64,000 nucleotides of DNA from Shimia aestuarii. Its GTDB lineage: Bacteria; Pseudomonadota; Alphaproteobacteria; Rhodobacterales; Rhodobacteraceae. The DNA lies in contig NZ_JAKVRD010000014.1 of NCBI RefSeq assembly GCF_022814865.1, positions 1 through 64,000 of the forward strand, in the 5' to 3' direction. Shown here in pieces: positions 1 through 7,571 of the stretch (the stretch's first letter is position 1; each line of letters starts with the position of its first letter). The position numbers were made by a program, and so were the translations under genes. Below the pieces are notes generated by a model, which ran no database searches, had not been told where the DNA came from, and saw only the letters and a program-made list of their open reading frames with translations.

Positions 1-124
1 CATCGAGCTGTTCTACAACCCAAAACGCAAGCACACGAACAACGGCATGCTGTCGCCCGTTGACTTCGAAGAAAGACAGCGCAAACTGGAAAAGGCAGGT
101 GTCTAGGAAACTAGGGGCACCTCA
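1..124 (+). mobile_element. IS3-family insertion sequence, right end only
   Basis: The window opens inside an insertion sequence. The last codons of a transposase are followed at once by a terminal inverted-repeat-like end whose reverse complement begins TGAGGTGCCCCTAGTTTCC, resembling the TGA...CCCC...TTTCC ends of IS3-family elements. The right boundary is set near 124 because the AraC reading frame on the other strand stops making sense there. The left end is outside the window, so target-site duplication cannot be checked. Confidence 0.7.
2..106 (+). CDS. IS3-family transposase OrfB, C-terminal 34 residues
   Basis: This is the end of a DDE transposase (IS3 OrfB, rve integrase fold). The frame from position 2 to the TAG at 104-106 reads FYNPKRKHTNNGMLSPVDFE, the usual C-terminus of IS3-group transposases (YN..R.H....LSP..F). 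The gene is cut by the window start. In the intact element the protein would catalyse copy-out/paste-in transposition together with OrfA. Identity to group level only; the motif is strong although short. Confidence 0.8.
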   Translation: MELFYNPKRKHTNNGMLSPVDFEERQRKLEKAGV

Positions 125-800
125 AAACGTGCCCATCATGATCGAAAACTGCATAGGTCTGAGGCGGTACACGTATTGCATCGAGTTCCGGCGTGTTGTC
201 GCCAAAGCCACTGACCTCAACAGCCGTGAAGTAGTCGATGTTTCCTTCATCATCGCTGTTGCACATCACGCCGAACGCTGCGGTGCCGATATGCCTTTCG
301 ATGTTTCCTATATGCGGCTGGAAGGCTTGCCACTGTGCCGGAATCAGAGCGCTTGTAGCATCGCTATAGCGCCTCTTGAGGCCGACAAGCAGCATCACAT
401 CTCCGCTTTCGATGCGCGGATCAAGAGTCGCGGGAGTTGGTGTTTCATTCATTTTTAGAGGTTCCACTAGATTGATCGCTTCAGTTGAGCCGGCTTTCTG
501 GATCGATTCCGGCGTAACACCGAACTGCGCTTTGAAAGCCCGCGTGAATGCCTCGTGGGAGGTATAGCCAGACCCAAGCGCGACATCCAAAATGCTACGA
601 TCACTATCAGCCAGCTGTTTGGCAGCTTCGCTCAGACGCCTTTCCCGAGCATAGCGGATAACGGATTTTCCGAAGCAGGTGCCAAACGTGCGAGCGAAAT
701 GAAATTTTGAAATACCGGCCACATTGGCGACCTCATCGAGGGTGAATTCATCCTCAAAGTGGGTCTCGATGTACCACAGTGCTTTTCCAACAAAATCCAT
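125..800 (-). pseudogene. AraC-family regulator with GyrI-like domain, truncated by the IS
   Basis: The N-terminal ~110 residues form two helix-turn-helix motifs of the AraC type (TLDEVANVAGISKFHFARTF; later SILDVALGSGYTSHEAFTRA). The rest resembles a GyrI-like effector-binding domain (LVGLKRRYS..., YAVFDHDGHV). The protein loses its homology at DHDGHV, exactly where the IS end begins near 124, so the last ~40 residues are missing. ATG at 800 is preferred because GGAGG lies 4-5 bases upstream; an in-frame TTG at 812 also exists. Regulators of this architecture sense small amphipathic molecules; here binding is probably lost. Interrupted by the IS3 element. Confidence 0.75.
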
Positions 801-1133
801 GACAACCTCCAATGAAGCATACCAATTGTGGCTCCATGGTTCACCGATGTCTTGATCGGAATTGCTACCCGGAAGTTCGCTTTGTTGTCCCGCGCGGCGG
901 ACTCAAACCCCTCGCCATAACCTACCGCACAAGAACGGTCGTTTTCGCCTGTGACAAAACGTATGAATCTTAGCACAAGTTGCGATGCGAAGAACGTCCG
1001 GAGAAGCCAACTATGTGCATTGGATCGGCGACACGGCCATGTGGGGGTCTGCACTCACCCGGAGCAGACCCCCAATACAACAAAAGCGCGCGCGACCGGC
1101 CTACAGAAGTGCCTACGCGCACGCCGCTGTTTC
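801..1133. other. Intergenic region with one strong hairpin
   Basis: No supported gene. Short open frames here lack ribosome-binding sites and overlap on both strands. The only clear structure is a perfect 10-bp inverted repeat (GGGGGTCTGC at 1043-1052, GCAGACCCCC at 1064-1073, 11-nt loop), just downstream of the minus-strand small gene ending at 1134. Confidence 0.5.
1043..1073 (-). terminator. Hairpin downstream of the ardC operon
   Basis: A perfect 10-bp stem with an 11-nt loop follows the stop of the minus-strand gene at 1134. There is no T-run after it on the minus strand, so it may be a processing or stabilising hairpin rather than an intrinsic terminator. Confidence 0.45.
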
Positions 1134-1346
1134 CTATCTCCCCTTCTTCTCCTCGAGATAGGTGCGATACCCCTTCTGATCGATGCTCCCGAAACAGATC
1201 ACATGTTGGTCGGCCAAGTGGCGCAGATCGCAAAGCGCATACGCCATCAGATCAGCCACATGGCCGGCGGTGTCAGGATAGAGCGTATTGAGTGCCTTAA
1301 GGATGCGCTCGGCCTGAATGGCGGGGGCGTTTGCCGCCGCGCTCAT
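1134..1346 (-). CDS. Small conserved plasmid protein downstream of ardC
   Basis: A 70-residue soluble, helix-rich protein with no recognised catalytic motif. Its ATG (1346) overlaps the ardC stop as ATGA, so it is translationally coupled to ardC and very probably belongs to the same operon. I do not recognise its family with certainty. Many alphaproteobacterial plasmids carry a short ORF here, suggesting a role linked to antirestriction or plasmid establishment, but that is inference from position only. Confidence 0.6.
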   Translation of the reverse strand: MSAAANAPAIQAERILKALNTLYPDTAGHVADLMAYALCDLRHLADQHVICFGSIDQKGYRTYLEEKKGR

Positions 1347-2227
1347 GCTGCGGCCGCCTTGGTGCCTTCGCCTGCGGCCTCCAACAGGAAATCCGCCGCC
1401 CTTTGGGCTTGGGAGGCCGCGCGGAAGATTGCTTTCTTGTCTTCCTTCAGCGCTTTGAGCCAGCTTTCGACATAGGCTGCACTCTGTCCGAAATCCGGCT
1501 CGAGACCGAGTTGGGCGCAGATCATGGCGTTTCCAATCTCCGCAATCAGTTCCTCGGTCGCGTAGTCCTCGCGTGTGGTAAAGGTCTTGATCCGAGCCAA
1601 CCGCTTTTCAGAGCCAGTCCAGTGAATTGCCTCATGGGCAAGGGTTGCAAAATAGTCCTGCGTGCTGAGGAAGGTGCTGACCGGGGGCATATGAATGTGG
1701 TCTTTTGCCGGGCTGTAATAGGCTTGCGGCTCGTCGCTGGTGACAATCTCTGCCCCAGTGCGGACAAAGAACGCCTCTAGTTCGGGATCGCTCTCGGTGC
1801 CAAGGTCGCGCGGGGCCTGGGGACGGATATAGAGGTTCTCTGGCAACCCCTCGATCTGGTCTGCATTGAAAACCCGATAGGCGCGTGCATAGGGGACGTC
1901 TTCCTCTTCGCCATCGTCGTTCTTACGGGTGAAGGTGCCATATTTGACCACGGTAGAGGACTTCTCGCCCTTCTTGACCTGCCCACCAAGCTCTTGGGCT
2001 TGTTTGTAGGTCATCCAGCGGCTCGACGCGAACCCCTGTTTTGCCGCCACAATCCAAAGCATCAGCACATTGATACCGCGATATGCCTCGCCATTGTGAC
2101 GCTCCGGCAAGGCGATACCGCCCGCACTTCCGGTCCAAGGCTTGCGCCAAGGCGGCGTGCCCGCCTCGATCTCCGCAATGATCATGTCCGTGACGTGGCT
2201 GTACACATCAAACTTTGCTTTCGCCAT
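1343..2227 (-). CDS. ardC: ArdC-like antirestriction protein
   Basis: A 294-residue protein with the ArdC N-terminal ssDNA-binding domain (YSHVTDMIIAEIEAGTPPWR, then RGINVLMLW and KQGFASSRWMTYKQAQELGG) and a C-terminal zincin-like metallopeptidase domain with the HEAIH zinc-binding helix (ATLAHEAIHWTGSEKRL) and a downstream E (ELIAEIGNAM). ArdC proteins coat incoming single-stranded plasmid DNA and protect it from host restriction during conjugation. Start at 2227 (MAKAKFDVYS) because AGGAGG lies 8 bases upstream; the open frame continues upstream only into the duplicated leader element. First gene of a two-gene unit. Confidence 0.9.
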   Translation of the reverse strand: MAKAKFDVYSHVTDMIIAEIEAGTPPWRKPWTGSAGGIALPERHNGEAYRGINVLMLWIVAAKQGFASSRWMTYKQAQELGGQVKKGEKSSTVVKYGTFTRKNDDGEEEDVPYARAYRVFNADQIEGLPENLYIRPQAPRDLGTESDPELEAFFVRTGAEIVTSDEPQAYYSPAKDHIHMPPVSTFLSTQDYFATLAHEAIHWTGSEKRLARIKTFTTREDYATEELIAEIGNAMICAQLGLEPDFGQSAAYVESWLKALKEDKKAIFRAASQAQRAADFLLEAAGEGTKAAAA

Positions 2228-2702
2228 TTGTGGCCTCCTATGCGTTGCCCTCTCGGTCTTGGTGCCGAAAATCGGGGCGGGGTTTCTGGCGAGGAAGCGC
2301 GAAGCGCGCCCCTCTCCTGAAACCCTGCCTCCCGGCGAGGGCAGGAGGGGGGCCCACGCAATGCCGCAAACCCAGCCCAAAGCGGAGGGGGATCACCCGG
2401 CCACGCAGCTCGGCACAGCCGAGACCGTGGTTGGGGAGACCGCTTTGGGTGCAGTGTTTCGGGGTTGCGTGGGGGAACCGGCGGTTCCCTTCATGGACGC
2501 GCTAGCAGCGCGGCCCAAAGGTGTCAGGGGCGTTCGGCTCGTCCGAATCCCCCTGCGCAAGGGATCGACGCACTCGTGCGGAGATGTTCCTCTACCCTCT
2601 CGACAGGTCTTTCCAGCCCATCAGGGCCTTGCAGTCGACGAGCGGAACGTGCCCCCATATAGCGAAGGGACGTGAGGAGGCTTGTGGGAAGACCTGGTGA
2701 GC
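2225..2702. repeat. Duplicated ~478-bp leader element, copy A
   Basis: Nearly the same sequence recurs at 7569-8046 upstream of the DUF3768 gene, by eye about 90% identical with a few indels. Each copy starts at the first codons of the minus-strand gene, includes its ribosome-binding site, and ends at AAGACCTGG. It holds several strong hairpins: GGGTTTC/GAAACCC enclosing GCGCG-AAG-CGCGC; CCCTGCC/GGGCAGG; and a branched structure closed by AAAGCGG/CCGCTTT with CTCGGC-ACA-GCCGAG inside. It contains no convincing gene. It is probably a shared promoter/leader duplicated with the downstream gene. Confidence 0.85.
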
Positions 2703-3082
2703 GCGCCCGCGAGCGTTACCCGTATGGGCCGAGACAGGCGGTGCAAGGGGACCAGGACCGAACCGGGGAAGGGCTGGCTCGTGAGAGACGGGCCGCCCCG
2801 GTCGCAGCCGGGACCATCGCACCGATCGGCTTGGGGGCCGCTTTGGTGGCCCTAGCGCGCAATCCTCGTGAAGCGAGGAGGCGCCCTGAGAACACCCTCA
2901 CTCATTCTCCAAATGCGCTTCCATTTCTTGCCAAAGGACCATCTGACCTTCCCAATCAATCACACCGAACCGAACATCTATCATCAGAAGAACCCAAAGC
3001 GCACCAATCGCATTGAGCCGCACCCTATGCCCGCCCCTCGAGTCCGCTCGATCCGTCTTGAGAAGCGCCACCCACAACAAGA
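2703..3082. other. Intergenic region without supported gene
   Basis: GC-rich then AT-rich non-coding stretch between leader element A and the next terminator hairpin. Overlapping short frames occur on both strands, none with a credible ribosome-binding site or recognisable product. Nothing further seen. Confidence 0.4.
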
Positions 3083-3106
3083 AAGCGGCCCCGTAAGGGG
3101 CCGCTT
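3083..3106 (-). terminator. Intrinsic terminator of the small membrane protein gene
   Basis: Perfect 10-bp stem (AAGCGGCCCC / GGGGCCGCTT) with loop GTAA. On the minus strand it is followed by TCTTGTTG, moderately T-rich, and lies 23 bases after the stop codon at 3129. Confidence 0.7.
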
Positions 3107-3128
3107 CATACTCCAACCGTGAGTGGGT

Positions 3129-3308
3129 TTAGAGGAAGAGTTTGGTGACAGCTACGATGGCCAATGTCAGTGCCGATGCGCCACCGGCAAGGATCACGGC
3201 TTCATACCATTTGATTTCCTTGTTCAACTTGGTTGTCTCGGCCATCAGTTTAGCGATCTCCGCATCTATCTTTCTGGCTTCAGCTTCTGTCATGTTTGTC
3301 TCGCTCAT
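3129..3308 (-). CDS. Small coiled-coil plus single-TM protein (59 aa)
   Basis: Residues 1-33 are a charged amphipathic helix (MTEAEARKIDAEIAKLMAET) likely to form a coiled coil, followed by one membrane helix (AVILAGGASALTLAIVAVT). Such small tail-anchored proteins occur on plasmids and phages (holin-like or spanin-like shapes), but no family can be assigned. The ATG at 3308 is chosen as the first Met before the helix. Flanked by its own terminator and lying between two other small monocistronic minus-strand genes. Confidence 0.6.
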   Translation of the reverse strand: MSETNMTEAEARKIDAEIAKLMAETTKLNKEIKWYEAVILAGGASALTLAIVAVTKLFL

Positions 3309-3382
3309 AGCGTGGTGTCCTCTGTAATATAGGGCTTCGGGGCCGTTCTGAGAAGGGTTCCTTTGGATCAGCCCAAGGCGGT

Positions 3383-3405
3383 AGGGGCGGCGCAAAGCCG
3401 CCCCT
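3383..3405 (-). terminator. Hairpin downstream of the 65-aa gene
   Basis: Perfect 9-bp stem AGGGGCGGC / GCCGCCCCT with loop GCAAA, 10 bases after the stop of the minus-strand gene ending at 3415. No clear T-run follows. Confidence 0.5.
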
Positions 3406-3414
3406 TGTCCCTGT

Positions 3415-3612
3415 TTATTCGGTGACGGGATCCTCATCGCGTTTGGGGAAGGCGACCATCTCGACATTGGGGAACATGTTGTGACGGACCTGGATCGAGG
3501 TGATTTCGCCGACATCGTTCTGGTTGATGAAGACGACCCCGCAGGTGTCCCAGAAGTTCTTGCCATCCTTCTCGCCGGTTTTGACGCGGAGTTTCATGTT
3601 TTGAGCGGCCAT
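3415..3612 (-). CDS. Conserved small plasmid protein (65 aa), unknown function
   Basis: Starts MAAQNMKLRVKTGEKDGKNF and contains beta-rich patches (WDTCGVVFINQND, VRHNMFPNVEMVAF). The size, fold impression and position next to antirestriction and DUF-type genes recall the DUF736-like small proteins of alphaproteobacterial plasmids, but I cannot name it. Preceded by AAAGGATAAACC, a usable ribosome-binding site, and by a leader-RNA-like structure at 3680-3730 that recurs upstream of the DUF736 gene at 49.6 kb. Confidence 0.65.
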   Translation of the reverse strand: MAAQNMKLRVKTGEKDGKNFWDTCGVVFINQNDVGEITSIQVRHNMFPNVEMVAFPKRDEDPVTE

Positions 3613-3679
3613 TGGTTTATCCTTTCAAGCTGGCGTTTCGATGAACCTGCCAAACAGGGTGCAAGTCGGGGCAGTCAAA

Positions 3680-3730
3680 GGCTCATTTGGTCTCGCGAGG
3701 AATGGCCCGCAGGGCCAGGGGAAATGAGCC
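3680..3730 (-). promoter_or_regulatory. Leader-RNA-like structured motif, copy 1
   Basis: Outer 9-bp stem GGCTCATTT / AAATGAGCC encloses a short palindrome (CTCGCGAG) and a second hairpin TGGCCC-GCA-GGGCCA followed by GGGG. A second element with the same layout but different stem sequences lies at 50064-50107. On the minus strand both read stem-CCCCTG..CCC...GGG..CATTCC..CGCG..G-stem and both sit 68-102 bases upstream of a small minus-strand gene, suggesting a cis-acting leader or small RNA. Confidence 0.5.
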
Positions 3731-3945
3731 ATTGAAGGCCGTAGGCCGGCTGCCGCGCGACCCTGTAGGTTTCATCTTTCAGAAACGCCGCATGCAAAGG
3801 AGACCAGAGGGGCCGCAGCAGGAGCTCCGCCAGGATCGAAGCGATAGGATGGCAAGACCGGGTTGACGCCTGCGACTGATCGGTCGGATCATCAACCAGA
3901 ACGATGGCGCATCCCTCGCGCGCCTGGAACAAGGGAACTGTTTCT

Positions 3946-4431
3946 ATGTCGAGTTGGTGTGTTGGGAGACGCGTTGAAAAGAAACTGAACCGAAAAAACA
4001 GGGACAAGAGACAGCGGGAGACACCCCGCCTTACCGCCCATCTGCTGATCCTCATGTTGGGAAGCCTTCTTGGGTTGGCTCCGACCCAAAGCCCTGCAGA
4101 GATGATCCGCGCGTCTACGCTCTACATGATCGACGGCGACACCGCGGCGATCGGTGAGTTGCGATATCGTCTTGTGGGCTATGACACGCCAGAAACCTAT
4201 CGGCCACGCTGTTCCTATGAAAAAGCGCTCGGAGAGGCCGCCACGAAGCGTGCACGCGAGCTGGTCTACAATGCCGGGATGGTGGAGTTCATCGTGCTGC
4301 CGGGACGCGACAAATATGGTCGGGGCCTTGCGCGGATCTTGATCCGAGGCAAAGACCTTGGGCGGCATCTGATCGGGGAGCGCCTCGCGCGGCCCTACAA
4401 CGGCGGCCGTCGGCAGAGCTGGTGCCAATAA
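3946..4431 (+). CDS. Secreted SNase-like thermonuclease family protein
   Basis: A 161-residue protein with an N-terminal hydrophobic segment typical of an export signal (LTAHLLILMLGSLLGLAP) and a staphylococcal-nuclease-like domain: YMIDGDTAAIG, YRLVGYDTPETYRPRC and GRDKYGRGLARI match the calcium- and phosphate-binding D/T, catalytic Arg-Glu and DrygR motifs. The family cleaves DNA and RNA, usually outside the cytoplasm; on plasmids such genes lie near conjugation loci. ATG at 3946 is preferred over 3904 because AAGGGA precedes it. Only plus-strand gene in this module, ended by a very strong hairpin. Confidence 0.75.
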   Translation: MSSWCVGRRVEKKLNRKNRDKRQRETPRLTAHLLILMLGSLLGLAPTQSPAEMIRASTLYMIDGDTAAIGELRYRLVGYDTPETYRPRCSYEKALGEAATKRARELVYNAGMVEFIVLPGRDKYGRGLARILIRGKDLGRHLIGERLARPYNGGRRQSWCQ

Positions 4432-4473
4432 CAAGCCCCCAGCCCGCGCAGCGGTTCCGGGCGAATAGCCCAA

Positions 4474-4513
4474 GTCCGGCCGGCTCGGGGCTGATGCCCT
4501 GAGCCGGCCGGAC
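4474..4513 (+). terminator. Strong hairpin after the SNase gene
   Basis: Perfect 13-bp inverted repeat, GTCCGGCCGGCTC (4474-4486) and GAGCCGGCCGGAC (4501-4513), whose loop itself can pair (GGGC-TGAT-GCCC). It lies 43 bases after the nuclease stop. Confidence 0.6.
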
Positions 4514-4538
4514 AGCAATGCTCCTTCACGACAAAAAT

Positions 4539-4567
4539 GGCCCCGTGCAGTTCAGAGCAACGGGGCC
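4539..4567 (-). terminator. Intrinsic terminator of the duplicated-motif gene
   Basis: Stem GGCCCCG (4539-4545) / CGGGGCC (4561-4567). Read on the minus strand it is followed by ATTTTTG, an intrinsic-terminator signature, about 55 bases after the stop at 4623. Confidence 0.65.
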
Positions 4568-4622
4568 AGTTGTGGTTGGTCGGAAGGATAGGAAAACTGT
4601 TCTCAACAGGGATAGCTTGGAG

Positions 4623-4940
4623 TCAATGCTTGTTGCTGTCAATCCAGCGGCTCAAAAGTTCGCGGCTGCGAAAACACTCATCTGGAACGGCTGAACGCTT
4701 CATACGCGCGATGCGCTCGGCGAAGGCCACCTGTTTCGAGGTGGGCCTCAGATTGGCATCGCTGGCTCTGGCCCGAACAAGTTGGGCATCAATCCATTGG
4801 CTGAGATTCTGACGCGATGTGGTGGCCTCCCATGGCAGGACGCTCCCGTTCTGCTGAGCCAATGCGCGGGCATAGGCCATCTGCTTGGGGGTGGGCAGCG
4901 TCGCCGGTGAGGCAAATGTCTTTTGTCGTGCGTGGGACAT
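4623..4940 (-). CDS. Small protein with two tandem topoisomerase-tail-like helical motifs
   Basis: A 105-residue protein built of two copies of one motif: residues ~12-51 (LPTPKQMAYARALAQQNG ... LSQWID) and ~61-103 (RPTSKQVAFAERIARMKR ... LLSRWID). The motif (P-T-x-K-Q-x-x-[FY]-A-x-x-[IL]-A ... L-S-x-[FW]-I-D) resembles short C-terminal tails of bacterial topoisomerase I/III-like proteins, where it probably binds DNA. A free-standing two-repeat version is unusual. ATG at 4940 chosen over 5003 because GGAGCTGCCCC precedes it. Own terminator, so monocistronic. Confidence 0.6.
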   Translation of the reverse strand: MSHARQKTFASPATLPTPKQMAYARALAQQNGSVLPWEATTSRQNLSQWIDAQLVRARASDANLRPTSKQVAFAERIARMKRSAVPDECFRSRELLSRWIDSNKH

Positions 4941-5066
4941 GGGGCAGCTCCTGTCGTTGATCCACTGCGACGCAGCAATAGAACAATACGGGAACAAAAG
5001 CAAGGTTTGGAATGCAGAACCCGGCTTCGATCCCCCATGCTTTATTGGAATTTCAGCTCATAAAGC

Positions 5067-5084
5067 GGGGCGCTTTCGCGCCCC
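5067..5084 (-). terminator. Hairpin after the ParB-like gene
   Basis: Perfect 7-bp stem GGGGCGC / GCGCCCC with a 4-nt loop, 10 bases beyond the stop of the minus-strand gene ending at 5095. Confidence 0.55.
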
Positions 5085-5094
5085 ACCGTTGGCT

Positions 5095-6918
5095 TCACTC
5101 CATCCCTTCGGGGAGCCACGCATCGATCTTCGCCACCTGTGCCTCGGTGATCCCATGGGCTTGGCGCAGGTCCGCATCCCCGGCAAAAAGTGCTTCCAGC
5201 TTTGCCACCTTCTCAGCCTTCTTTAGCTTGGCAAATGTCGTGGCCGTGGGGTGGTCCTCGGCAAGGTCCAGAAGATCGCGCCACAGTTCGTTGAGGTAGG
5301 GTCCGGCCACGCGGGAAAAGAAGTTCGCCGCGTTCGGGGTCCACACCTCGCGGATATTCGGCTGCGTCTCCTTGTCGATCATCGCGACCAGTGTCTCACA
5401 GCCCCCGCCATACTGTGCCGCAAGGAACCGGGCCAATTCGCCGCGCACGTGCTCGGGGCCTTTCTTGCGAAACGCACGGAACGACGCGCCAAGGTCTTTC
5501 GCATCCCACATGTTGCGCGGTGGATTTTCGGTCAGACGCTCGTCAAGCGCATAGCCCTCTCCCTCGGTCGAAGGCCAGTTCGGCACTTCGGTTGTGGCGA
5601 TGCCAAGCGGGTTATTCCAGCGCAAGGCATGGCTCAACTGATAGGCCAGAAGGTCGATCAGAAGATCGGGATCGCGCAGCGCTGCATGTTGGCGTGCGCC
5701 ACGCGCGATGCGGCCCAAATCGTCACGCAGTTTCTGGCTGATGGGTGATTTCGGCGCACTGGTGTTGGCGTGGTCTGATTTGCTCAAAGCACCCGCATCA
5801 ATGGCGGCGGCTTTGTCTTCTTTGAGGACAAGACCCTCATAGGTCTTCAACACACCGCTCTGATCCACATAGATCAAGACACCTGCGACGGATTTCTGTT
5901 TGTCGGACCAATACCCGGCGAGAACCGTCTCCAACGCGGCCAGTTCTTCGGCTCCGGCTTCGTCCAGAACCTCGCTCTCTGCCAGTTCCGCCAGTTCGTC
6001 ATAGCGCGCGCTGTCTTCGTCAGACAGCGCCCCTTCCTCTCGGTAGATGCGGCTGGCCTTGCGTTCTTCCAACTCGAAATACCCGACATAGGTCTCGCTC
6101 AGAGCCTCGGCCCATTTCCAGCCCTCGGCCTTTATGGCGTCTGTATCGGCCTCCAGCTTCTTGGCGAATAGCTCATTCAAGAGCGCCACATCATCAAGGT
6201 AGGTCTGCTCGGCAAAAAGATCACCTGTCACCCGCCCACCTTCTGCCTGATAAGCCTCCAGTCCGACATAGACCGCGCGGCGGTCCGTCTGCCCCACGGA
6301 GTCAGGCTTGAGCATCTGCTTGATCCGATGAGCGCTATAACCTTCACCGCGCACATGCTCGAGAACGCTCAGGGTGTTGGCCTCGTCCTCGCTGATCGTG
6401 AACGCGGCGGCATTGGACAGGGTGATGTCACCGGCCTTCAACGCGTCCAGCACCGATACAGGCAAGCTTGCCAACTTGAGGCGGCGATAGACATGCTGTT
6501 CGTTGACGCCAAAGGCGAGTGCGATGGAAGGGACGGGAACGCCCCGCTCCGCCATAGCGCCATATTCGCGGATTTCGTCGGCGGGGTGGGGTTGTTCGCG
6601 TTGGTGGTTCTCGCTCGAAGCCCAAACCTCAGCTGTCGCCTGATCCGGTGCGATCTTCACGGAAACCGTCGCGAAGCGTGGATCGTCTTGCAGCGTCTCG
6701 AGGGCGCGAAGCCGACGCCCTCCGGCCACGATACCAACCTTGCCTGTTTCGTCGCGCAGCCCTGCGAGGTTTTGAATCAGGCCAAGCTGGCGAATGTTCT
6801 CGGCCAGCGCCTTGATGCCCTCGGGGCTGAACACGGTGCGCGGGTTCAGATCGGACACATAGAGATCGCCAAAGGGGATCTGTTCGGTCGGGGCGGTAAT
6901 CGTCTCTTGCATGGTCAT
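5095..6918 (-). CDS. Large ParB/Spo0J-family protein (607 aa), copy 1
   Basis: Residues ~10-110 form a ParB nuclease-like domain (VSDLNPRTVF, LAENIRQLGLIQNLAGLRD, GKVGIVAGGRRLRAL) and ~130-170 the HTH (VPSIALAFGVNEQHVYRRLK). The remaining ~400 residues are acidic and helical with a lysine-rich FAKLKKAEKVAKLEALFAG near the end. This is much longer than a partition ParB (~300-350 aa) and no parA lies next to it; the true partition RepB is at 47.3-48.2 kb. A paralogue of the same layout lies at 51517-53382. Such proteins probably act as DNA-binding plasmid factors rather than segregation proteins. ATG 6918 follows AGGAAAAGACCC; a second ATG is two codons in. Confidence 0.85.
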   Translation of the reverse strand: MTMQETITAPTEQIPFGDLYVSDLNPRTVFSPEGIKALAENIRQLGLIQNLAGLRDETGKVGIVAGGRRLRALETLQDDPRFATVSVKIAPDQATAEVWASSENHQREQPHPADEIREYGAMAERGVPVPSIALAFGVNEQHVYRRLKLASLPVSVLDALKAGDITLSNAAAFTISEDEANTLSVLEHVRGEGYSAHRIKQMLKPDSVGQTDRRAVYVGLEAYQAEGGRVTGDLFAEQTYLDDVALLNELFAKKLEADTDAIKAEGWKWAEALSETYVGYFELEERKASRIYREEGALSDEDSARYDELAELAESEVLDEAGAEELAALETVLAGYWSDKQKSVAGVLIYVDQSGVLKTYEGLVLKEDKAAAIDAGALSKSDHANTSAPKSPISQKLRDDLGRIARGARQHAALRDPDLLIDLLAYQLSHALRWNNPLGIATTEVPNWPSTEGEGYALDERLTENPPRNMWDAKDLGASFRAFRKKGPEHVRGELARFLAAQYGGGCETLVAMIDKETQPNIREVWTPNAANFFSRVAGPYLNELWRDLLDLAEDHPTATTFAKLKKAEKVAKLEALFAGDADLRQAHGITEAQVAKIDAWLPEGME

Positions 6919-6963
6919 GGGTCTTTTCCTTGTCGTCTTGTTTGCGTTTGTGGTATTGCTGCC

Positions 6964-6981
6964 CCAGCCCTTCGGGGCTGG
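6964..6981 (-). terminator. UUCG-type hairpin between the 37-aa gene and the ParB-like gene
   Basis: Perfect 7-bp stem CCAGCCC-TTCG-GGGCTGG lying 11 bases after the stop of the 37-aa gene and 46 bases before the ParB-like start. It could end or attenuate readthrough. Confidence 0.5.
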
Positions 6982-6992
6982 AGCGAGGGGGC

Positions 6993-7106
6993 CTAGATGG
7001 CCCCGTGTTGTTTCAGGAAGGCGGTTCCGATCTTGGCTGAAAGGCCGCCTTTCCCAACCAGCGCCCATGCTTCTGCGATACGCGCCAGTTTCCAATCATT
7101 GCTCAT
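6993..7106 (-). CDS. Small ORF (37 aa) with a perfect ribosome-binding site
   Basis: Reads MSNDWKLARIAEAWALVGKG ... and ends FLKQHGAI. The AAAGGAGGTGAGTGC preceding the ATG is a near-ideal Shine-Dalgarno at good spacing, which makes translation likely despite the length. The protein is a single amphipathic helical unit without signal peptide. It sits between the DUF3768 gene and the ParB-like gene, all on the minus strand, with hairpins on both sides. Function unknown; possibly a small regulatory or DNA-binding accessory. Confidence 0.6.
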   Translation of the reverse strand: MSNDWKLARIAEAWALVGKGGLSAKIGTAFLKQHGAI

Positions 7107-7147
7107 GCACTCACCTCCTTTCCGGCGCGGGTCGCGCCTGTCGAGCA

Positions 7148-7165
7148 CCGCCCCTTTCAGGGCGG
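7148..7165 (-). terminator. Hairpin after the DUF3768 gene
   Basis: Stem CCGCCC / GGGCGG with loop CTTTCA, 8 bases past the minus-strand stop at 7173. Confidence 0.5.
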
Positions 7166-7172
7166 GCCGAGT

Positions 7173-7571
7173 TCAATAGTCTTCGGGCAGGAGGATGGTC
7201 AGGACGCGGCGGGTCTTGTTCAGGTCCGCGCAATCGTCGGAACCGAACTCATAGCGCGTGTCGTAGAGGTCCAGTTTCCAGTAGAGCCGCACCTCGCGCT
7301 CGCCTTCGGTCACGGTGAAAATGCCAAAGTCATGCGTCCCGTGCGGGTCGTTGTCTTCGGTGAATTCGCTGAACTGCATCACCGCAACCATGATCGCCAC
7401 CTGTGCCTCATGCGACAGGGCCGCAACGCCGCGCGTCATGACGATCCGGCCGGGAACTGTGAAATCAGCGCCCCATGTGGTGCGAAACTGGTCGTTCTGC
7501 TTGGCGATCAGCGCAATCCGCGCCGCCGCGACCTCGTCGTCTACGGTGATCTGAATAGGTTCTTTCGCCAT
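7173..7571 (-). CDS. DUF3768 family protein
   Basis: A 132-residue protein matching DUF3768 by the run of diagnostic blocks: ARIALIAKQNDQFRTTW, VMTRGVAALSHEAQVAIM, FTEDNDPHGTHDFGIF, YWKLDLYDTRYEFGS, TRRVLTILLPEDY. The family is common on alphaproteobacterial plasmids and islands and its function is unknown. ATG at 7571 is fixed by the AGGAGG just upstream, which lies in the duplicated leader element B, so this gene and ardC share an almost identical promoter/leader region and are likely co-regulated. Confidence 0.85.
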   Translation of the reverse strand: MAKEPIQITVDDEVAAARIALIAKQNDQFRTTWGADFTVPGRIVMTRGVAALSHEAQVAIMVAVMQFSEFTEDNDPHGTHDFGIFTVTEGEREVRLYWKLDLYDTRYEFGSDDCADLNKTRRVLTILLPEDY

